DNA of 64,000 nt from Rhodeus uyekii. Its lineage: Eukaryota; Chordata; Actinopteri; Cypriniformes; Acheilognathidae. The stretch covers positions 3,139,001-3,203,000 of the forward strand of contig JAWRVZ010000052.1 of NCBI GenBank assembly GCA_037043235.1, written 5' to 3'. Made by a program: the position numbers and the translations under genes. Shown here piece by piece: positions 56,921 to 64,000 of the stretch. Position 1 is the first letter of the stretch, and every line of letters begins with the position of its first letter. Below the pieces are notes generated by a model, which was not told the origin of the DNA, searched no databases, and saw only the letters and a program-made list of their open reading frames with translations.

Positions 56921-57429
56921 CGACAGCTCACGTTCCCGGGAGAATGGAGACTCCACCCCCAGGTGGTTCAGCTGATCTAGAGTCGATTCGGGGAGGCACA
57001 GGTAGACCTGTTTGCTTCCCGGGAATCCTCCTACAGCCAGTTGTTCTTTTCCCTGACCGACGGGACCCTCGGCACGGATGCACTGGCACACAGATGGCCC
57101 CGGGGCCTACGCAAATATGCGTTTCCCCCAGTGAGCCTTCTTGCACAGACCCTGTGCAAGGTCAGGGAGGTCTTGACCATTGCAGGTCTTGCTAGTTGCG
57201 CCGTATTTGCCCAACCGGAGCTGGTTTCCAGAACTCTCGCTCCTCACGACAGCCTGGTTCATTCACTTGAGGAAGGATCTGCTTTCTCAGGGACAGGGCA
57301 CCACTAGCACCCGCATCCAGATCTCTGGAACCTCTACGTGTGGTCCCTGGACGGGACGCGGAAGACCTAGGGACCTACCACCGGCGGTGGTAGACACTAT
57401 CACTTCAGCTAGAGCCACCTCTACGAGGT

Positions 57430-58330
57430 AGCAGTATGTTGGAAGTAGAGTCTATTCTCTGAGTGGTGTTCTTCCTGACGGGAAGACCCCGGATTTTCCT
57501 GATCAGCTCTGTACTTTCCTTCCTTCAGGATGAGTTGGAGCGGCAGCTGTCCCCCTCCATCCTGAAGGTGTATGTCGCCGCCATTGCAGCGGTCAATGGC
57601 AGGTCACTCAGAAAGCACAAACTGATCATCAGGTCCCTGAGAGGGGCCAGGAGGTTAAACCCTCCCAGGCCGCCCCTCTCTCCCTCCTGGGATCTCTCTA
57701 TCGTCCTAACAGGCCTACAGAGAGCCCCCTCGAGCCCCTGGAGTCAGTCAAGCTCAAGACCTTGTCCTTCATGTCAGTGCTTCTGACCGCGCTCGCCTCC
57801 TTCAAGAGGGTGGGGGACCAGCAGGCATTTTCGGTCAGCGAGTCGTGCCTTGAGTTCGGGCCGGCCTTGTCTCACGTTTTCCTGAAACCCCGGCTTGGAT
57901 ATGTGCCCAAAGTTCCTACCACTTCCCTTCGGGACCAGATGGTGAACTTGCAAGCACTGCCCTGGGAGGAGGCAGACCCAGCCCTCGCGTTGCTGTGTCC
58001 CGTCCATGCACTACGTGTTTATGTGAACCGCACACAGAGCGTCAGAAGCTCTGAGCAGCTCTTTGTCTGTTTTGGGGGACAGCAGAAGGGAAAGGCTGTC
58101 TCCAAACAGAGGTTGGCCCACTAGGTAGTGGATGCCATCGTCCTGGCATACCAGGCTCAGGGCTAGCCGTGCCCCCTGGGGGTGAGGGCTCACTCTAAAT
58201 GGGGTGTTGCTTCCTCCTGGGCTTTGGCGCATGGTGCCTCTCTGACAGACATCTGTAAGCTGTGGGCTGGGCGACACCTAATACATTCGCGAATGCAATC
58301 TCCGAGTGGAGCCAGTTTCTTCCAGTGTGC
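57430..58330 (+). pseudogene. DIRS tyrosine recombinase, inactivated
   Basis: Frames include LKTLSFMSVLLTALASFKRV followed by GDQQAFSV (catalytic Arg I region), LGYVPKVPTTSLRDQMVNLQ, ALLCPVHALRVYVNRTQSVR and SSEQLFVCFGG, then, after a stop at about 58122 and another at 58166, VRAHSKWGVASSWALAHGAS and LTDICKLW. The box usually HSxR reads HSKW, so the second catalytic Arg is lost, and no tyrosine follows in the expected place after the frameshift near 58270. Confidence 0.85.
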
Positions 58331-58704
58331 CGGGAACAAACATGTGGTGTTGGGAAGAACAGGTTCAGTGTCCTGCTTGCAGCGCCATTCCCCCTTAACA
58401 GGGGGATACAAGCGCTTGTCTACTCCTCAGGTGAGTTCCTCCTGCATCCTTCGGTGGCGGACGTGGCGGAGGCGTCTGACGCCAGGCCCAGTGCTCATGT
58501 GCATGCCCCGGTGGTCAGCCCTTGCACTGCACTAGATGCCCATATGGCGAGATTCCCTCTTGGTAAACCTGTGTCTTTGCCTTGGCAGTTCTGCTCTGCC
58601 GGTCTCTTTGGTACGTGTTCCTCCCTGGGAGTAGGACCTACCGTAGAGACTTTCCATATGTCGTACTGCCCCTCGGGTCAGTCCATTTGTGTATTATCGC
58701 ACAT

Positions 58705-58782
58705 GACGTAACGTCGAACGTGACTGACTGATAGGGAACGTCTAGGTTACTAATGTAACCCCCGTTCCCTGAAGGAGGGAAT
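58705..58782 (+). repeat. DIRS internal complementary region (ICR)
   Basis: The first part (58705-58738, ending gactgactgatagggaa) is the reverse complement of the extreme left end (54906-54940). The second part (58739-58782, tctaggttactaatgtaacc and onward) is the reverse complement of the extreme right end (59007-59050). This is the diagnostic DIRS arrangement thought to template the circular junction during replication. Confidence 0.94.
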
Positions 58783-58831
58783 GCCACAGTCCTGAACCAC
58801 CACTGAATGGCCGGGATACTCTCTCTGCTCC

Positions 58832-59050
58832 TCAGCAAAATATGAATGAAGTGAGTAATGCCGGTCCTATTTGTACCCGTATGCCAGGTGGGTGGGACTC
58901 GGCATAACAATCTCACTACCCAATCTTCAGTGGCGCGTTTTATAAAACTTGGAGGTGATTGGGCTCCCAGGCAAGACCTCATGACGTCAGTCCGACGTAA
59001 TGTCTCCGTTCCCTCCTTCAGGGAACGGGGGTTACATTAGTAACCTAGAC
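58832..59050 (-). repeat. DIRS right inverted terminal repeat with terminal extension
   Basis: 58832-58999 is the inverse of the left repeat. 59000-59050 is the right-end extension (ccctccttcagggaacgggg..gtaacctagac), matched by the second half of the ICR. Confidence 0.93.
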
Positions 59051-60140
59051 ATTCTCTTTACATACTCTATGGCCTCTTTCTACGACAAGGATTTTACCTC
59101 TTGTTCCAAGAGGACCCTGTTGAATCTGGGTGGGTGAGACCCAAACTGTGTAACATAATGGCACAAACAAATCCCACTGAGAAATGTTTGGCAAATGTTC
59201 CCATACTTCCAGGAACTCCACTAAGGGAGCCAGCCTCTTGAGGCTGTCCTCTGGTGCTCTTTGAACCTGGAGTGGCTGCTCTAGAATCCTCCTCGGAGGG
59301 AGAGGGCTCTCCAGTGAAGCCAGGCTTCTAGGTGGCAACTGGGAAAACTCACCTCGTATCTGTGTTCCCTGGGACACACAAGGTGGCTGGGGTTGCACGA
59401 GAATCCACTGAGGACACAGAGGGAAAGTGGGTACCATATAATGAGGTGAACACCACTACCCGTCGGAGAGGGCTACCCTCAGAGGCCAGGCACTATTGGC
59501 GTCAGGGGTCTTGCAGGTAGTTTTCCTAACAATAAGGACCTCAGATTCTTCCTCCCTCTAGAGGGCAGAGGCTGAGAGCATCTACCCAACTCCCCCTTAC
59601 TTCTGATGGGGTCTGCGGGTAATGATGCTCTGCTTCTGAGGGGCACGGTGTGAGGAGCTGTGACCCGAGAGCGACGGGAGAGCAGTTTTGGAATGCTGCC
59701 TCCTTTTTGGTGGGGTGTCTAACAGAAATCTTTTCCCTTGATGGCTGTCAGATTTATCCACGGAGAGAAAGATCTGTAGCCGGGCACAATTCAGCGGCCA
59801 CATCCGGGCCAATACCCTCCATCCTCATCGAGGTCTCCTAACAAGTCCACCTGGTAGACCTGCAGACGTGCCATGGTGCGTACAGCCTGATTGGTAACGG
59901 AATAAACTCTTAAAAGCGGAATAAACCACCAAAGACGACGTCACTCACACTCACACCAGCACCAAACACACTCTCACTCGTTTTACAGCACTTACACTTC
60001 TGTCTTCCAGCATGCCTTTATATATTCCTGATTCATGACATCATCTGTCCGTGATATGCATTTGATTTCATATAGGTTTCACAACGTGAAGCATTCCCAT
60101 AGGGGTTTTTGAAGCAGCACGAGTTCCCTTGAAATGGAAT
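59051..60140 (-). mobile_element. Outer DIRS element, minus strand, 5' part
   Basis: From right to left: terminal-repeat remnant (60000-60140, inverse of ttccatttcaagggaactcg), gag-like basic segment KRFLLDTPPKRRQHSKTALP (59610-59740), then the lead into RT, RLAPLVEFLEVWEHLPNISQ (59200-59260), 'HPDSTGSSW' and a damaged EVKSL...IEYVKRE segment at 59050-59110. The homology continues at 54905 with GFHSWYFIIPKKDGG. Many frameshifts show it is older than its insert. Confidence 0.82.
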
Positions 60141-63020
60141 CAAAAATCACATTGTTGAAAATGTGAAATCACACGGAATCACATCGAGCTCTGATCTTGG
60201 GGAACATTAAGCCTGACACCTGTCCTGCAAGGAAGTTTGTAGAGGTTCGGGACTTTCTTTGCTATAAAGCATAGACGCTTGGGCATCTTCTCCTACTATT
60301 GTAAGATAGTAGCTTAGGGAGTGGCCTCTACTGCTCTGCAAAGATTTAGGAGACCACAAATTTTTCCTAAATTAGCATCTTCGTGTGTGGCAGCCATTCC
60401 AATCCATTATACATAATTATCCTCTAGCAATCGGACCAGGTAGTATGGATAAAAAACGTTCTACTAGTACCTCAAAAGTAATTGGAATAAAATGCCAATG
60501 CCAAAACAGTTAAAAAAATAGAAAAGTTTTGACTGAGGAAAAGAAGGGTTCAAATCTGGATAAGGAATTCAGCATCAGGGTGTTTCCATTTTTAAAAACT
60601 CAAAGACAGCAGCCATTAAGAACAAGATCCCATTCAGGATTACTCTGAATGAGAATATTATAGGTGATATAGCCTTCTAACAAGGATTATTCACTTCGTC
60701 AATATTGTGACCAAATATGCAAAGATAAAACGCTGAAACTACAGTTAATTCACTGATCTATTTCAACAAAGCACGTGTGTGTCCACACAGACTTAGCATA
60801 TTCATTAGGCTTGATGTCCTTTTTGACACATAGATTCACAAATAGCCCTTTTTCAGCTTTTCACATAACATGGAGAACAATATAGTGTCCATGAATTAAG
60901 AAATTGATACACTTTTATTAAAGCATGTAAAACATTGTATTTTGTTCTTAATATTTAAAAAAAATGATAAAACAGTCAAGTGTAAGGTAGCCACTTTTTA
61001 ATTAATACAATTGAACTACAATTCAAGGATGAATTAGCCTAAACTAATTTATTTAAACTAAAACAAATTAATTTGAAAGAGGGCGAGACAAAGTCATTAG
61101 GCTACATGTGCGACTTAATGAAACAACAAAAGCATGGTATTGAAAATAAGCAGTGGTTCGGTACACAAAGTTCAGTCCAAAGGGGCATACGAGTACAATC
61201 CACTACTCAGGAGAGAAGTTGATAACAAAGGGCAAACAAATTCCTAAACTCACATGCAGAGTAATCTGATTAAACAGACATAGTTCCAAAACCCACACGA
61301 AAGCAGGGTGATCCAAATAAACAAAAACGGGTTAAACACACGACAAAACAACAACGATACAAACGCTAAGATGCAGACTAGACTATCAAAACTTCACAAA
61401 TAATGAGCAAACATGGGGATCTTAACTAGTCCAGAACTAATAGGAAACAGGTGTGAGGAGAAATGAGTCCAGGCAGAGGATTATGGGAAATGCAGTTAAT
61501 GAGGGAAAGAGCTAAAACTCAAGATGGAGGCGATGATGGTTTGGTGTAGGGAGCAGATGCAGTGGATATAATGACATGCTTCTGAGCCATCTTATATTCA
61601 GGGCTCCATAAAACATATGAATTATTGAGGGTATGCATATAAGGTTCAGTGTCTGTATCCCTGTGTGAGTTGATGCAAAATTAGGAATACAAAATCAGTT
61701 TTTAAGCCAAAATATTCCATTTGGAGTGCAGGTTTTTTAATTAACAACACTGTAACAGATGATTATATCTTAAATACTCTGAGGTGAGACATCAGGATAA
61801 GGACACAGCTCAGTTACCGAACACCCATTTACATTTATTTTCTCCCTATACGCGTCTCTATATCTCTTTTCTAAACCAAAGCACCCTCTTTTATTCATGA
61901 TGGGTTCCACTACAAACACAACATGAGAGAGTCTCACAAGAGTTTTTATCATTTAACAAAATATGCACTATTTTTTTATTTACACTTCATTTGTGAAGAT
62001 GACTTTTGTAGATTAGCCAAACTCAGCGCAGGCTGAAATTCTGTCTAGCAGATCTGATGGATTTCTCTGAATGGCAGAAAATAAGACCTGATATACAAAA
62101 TTTGCTCTCAAACGCAAAGGTGCAGTTTAGCCTTGCGGTGTCCAAAACTGATGGTTTAAATTTACAATAAACTACAGAATACACAGAAGATGCCGGAATA
62201 TTAGCAACAGTAATAATCTATGATCAAACCTAATCTACGGTTCATAACTGAGACATTTTGATGTAATTACAGTGAAAATTTATTATAAAAGTTATTATAC
62301 AAAATTATTTTTATGTGGTGTTTTCCCTATGAAAAATAAATGGTGCAATTAAAATTCTGCCGTTTTCCACGTAGAGGTTTCCAATGCATCACTGGCAGTC
62401 AAGTGTTTTCTTTCTTTCTGTGGACGAATGCAGATGTTTGTGTCCCTTGCAGTTTGTTTTATTTACATTTAAATACAACTACTATGCAATTCCATTTTAC
62501 ACTAAACAACTATTATTATCCAACGATGGGACTAAATTTACGTTTGTATAATTCCAATTGGAATATCAACAACGTTATGGGGTTCGCTATCTTGAAAGAG
62601 TTTAAAGTCTTTGACAACACTGTCCGATATTGCTGACAGAGTGAGTCAAGTGTCAGCAGGGTTACAAAGAACACAAATAGGAAGAAAAACATGCAAGCCT
62701 CGTAACACAAAGTACGGTAAATCATATGAATCTGTTTGAACCCAATTACATAATTAACAGATATTACATTTTAAGAAAAAAATACTACAATGTTTGAATG
62801 ATTTACTTCCTTCATTAGTCTAGTAATATAAAATATTAAATCTGCAACTTTTCTTTGTTTTTAGTAGTGAGCCTCAGACGCTTCCCTCTTAACAGATATG
62901 AGGTTTGGGATAGTTTGGTACGCTTCACAGTGGGGGTGCAGGACTATATAATGGTGTAAATTGCCACAAAGGTCTGTTTCAGGATAAATCTCTCAATGTG
63001 TCGAAATATATTTTATAAAG
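60141..63020. other. Upstream region, no gene seen
   Basis: No exon with a signal peptide and a suitable donor was recognised. At 61180-61600 there is a less AT-rich segment ending 'aggattatgggaaatgcag', which resembles LTR-derived repeats of cyprinids but could not be delimited. Open frames at 62340-62636 (+) and 62516-62725 (-) overlap each other and have no domain. Confidence 0.4.
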
Positions 63021-63325
63021 GTATTGTTACACTTGTTCCTGTCTGTGCGGGTCTTCTTTGTCACTTCCTGTCTATCGTGTCACTGTTTCACTTCCTGTCT
63101 GTAATCAGTGTCATTAAGTTTCATCAGCTATTCCTCAACCTGTGTCCTCATTCCTCCATATATATTCCCTCCTGTTCTTTTGTGTTTTGTTGGTTATTGA
63201 GTGTTCCTGTTTGAAGTTGTAACGTGTGTGTGTGTATGTTGCCTGTGTTCTCTGGAATAAATATGTGGTTCTGCATCCCTGGATTCTCCTCGTCACGCTC
63301 TGATCCGTCTAAACATTGCAACGTA
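63021..63325 (+). repeat. Possible LTR-like repeat
   Basis: The stretch opens tgttacacttgttcctgtc (63025) and has 'ccatatatattccct' (TATA-like, 63157) and aataaatatgtgg (poly-A-like, 63257) followed by 'ctcgtcacgctctgatccgt'. Its layout resembles the solo LTR at 42740, but a matching end and target duplication were not found. Confidence 0.4.
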
Positions 63326-64000
63326 TTTAAAGGTTTTAGTAAAAGTGTTTAACCCACTGAAGTGTTCAATCCAAGGGTTTTAGAAAGGTTTGAGCTGTGC
63401 TATGACAACTGTTGAGGTCAGCGCCCTCGCCAACTCTACAGCTCTTTTACTCAAGATCAACCTGAAGTGAATTCAACAGTTGCTTTTAAGGAACAAAAGC
63501 TAAATAATTTGTTACATTTGGTTATTGCAATTGGTGTGGATGACACAGTATGGCATATGCATTCTATAATATGTAGTGCTGCTAACCTGAAATGTTTCAT
63601 TTCATTACCTACATGAGAGAGCTTATTCAGGTCTGAGTAATTGAAAATTGGGACAATTACAATTAAACATATTACTAATATACTAAAAATTGACAAACAA
63701 TTAGTAACAAAGCACTGAAAAGTAAATTAATAAACATACTTTGTGGCAAATATTAAATAATGTGGTTACAACATTGACAAAGCCTAGTAATTCATGTACT
63801 AGAAAACTAGGCTAACACTCCCATGCAAATGTGTAGCCTAAATAAAGAAAAAAATATTATTTTAATGCAAAGAGAAAATAACTTAACGGGTCATTCATAA
63901 TAGAATATAGTTGCTTTTAAAACAGTGTCCAGTAGCCAATACTTTTTCCAGCAAGTAGTGGCGTTGCAAGAGCAAAAGCTACATTCCGCTTTGACAGGCA
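63326..64000. other. Upstream region, no gene seen
   Basis: AT-rich with no supported feature up to the window edge; the minus-strand frame 63457-63696 is hydrophobic at its start but lacks a donor and any similarity that would make it gabrg2 exon 1. Confidence 0.4.

Larger units (their letters stand above)
54906..59050 (+). mobile_element. DIRS retrotransposon with inverted terminal repeats and ICR
   Basis: A 4.1-kb plus-strand element in DIRS order: left terminal repeat, gag-like region (55380-56270), RNase H (56363-56920), linker (57040-57430), tyrosine recombinase (57430-58330), internal complementary region (58705-58782) and right terminal repeat. The reverse transcriptase core is deleted: the RT N-terminal segment LGAWLVLPPPSCWLSWMIRL joins the segment QSVLNCLK just before RNase H at about 56265-56285. 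It inserted without a target duplication into an opposite-orientation DIRS. It is non-autonomous. Confidence 0.94.

Noticed and set aside
55852..57195. 447-codon open frame, the longest in the window
   Set aside because: Only its first ~140 codons match DIRS coding sequence; after the RT deletion it is out of frame with the genuine RNase H that overlaps it.
62516..62725. Minus-strand frame with a hydrophobic start, candidate gabrg2 exon 1
   Set aside because: Hydrophobic run is preceded by no clear signal-peptide n-region, no GT donor in the phase required by exon 2 was seen, and no similarity to gamma-2 is evident.
63457..63696. Minus-strand frame starting MSIFSILVICLIVIVPIF, possible signal peptide
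   Set aside because: No donor in the needed phase and no further similarity; AT-rich sequence makes chance hydrophobic frames common.

Overview
This is a stretch of vertebrate, almost certainly teleost, nuclear DNA. A single host gene runs right to left: five coding exons on the minus strand encode the N-terminal extracellular part of a GABA-A receptor gamma subunit, best matched by gamma-2 (gabrg2). The exons lie at 50576-50718, 38719-38786, 17507-17727, 10091-10173 and 3376-3513 (143, 68, 221, 83 and 138 bp). All have AG/GT splice sites and join in frame into one uninterrupted reading frame. The signal-peptide exon (to the right) was not found, and the transmembrane exons (to the left) lie outside the window. 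A teleost, possibly a cyprinid, is inferred from the repeat mix: abundant Tc1-like elements with IR/DR ends, L2 and Rex1-type LINEs, DIRS elements, a tRNA-headed SINE and fish-type solo LTRs.

Everything else is intron or upstream sequence. By my tally of the listed intervals, about half of it is recognisable transposon. Introns 6-4 (1-17506) hold a broken Tc1, DIRS fragments, a pair of inverted ~300-bp repeats and a Tc1 end. Intron 3 (17728-38718) is the densest: an old L2, a Ty3/Gypsy remnant with a SINE inside, a minus-strand L2, a minus-strand Rex1-type LINE with a G-rich minisatellite in its 3' region, a hAT fragment, and a long L2 LINE at 29225-36222. That L2 carries two younger insertions: a Tc1/mariner element with a DD37E transposase (one in-frame stop) and a second, 5'-truncated LINE with a 7-bp target duplication.

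Intron 2 (38787-50575) holds a minus-strand DIRS split by a Rex1-type LINE, two solo LTRs, a pogo/Tigger derivative, two dead Tc1s and a ~0.9-kb non-autonomous DNA element beside exon 2. Upstream of exon 2 (50719-64000) are a Tc1 with both ends, a perfect 40-bp palindrome abutting a (CTAT)n tract, and a plus-strand DIRS with terminal inverted repeats and internal complementary region. That DIRS sits inside the reverse transcriptase region of a minus-strand DIRS.

No CRISPR array, rRNA, tRNA gene, operon or new defence system was seen. The value of the window lies in the gabrg2 exon map and in the layered transposon insertions, whose order can be read from the seams.
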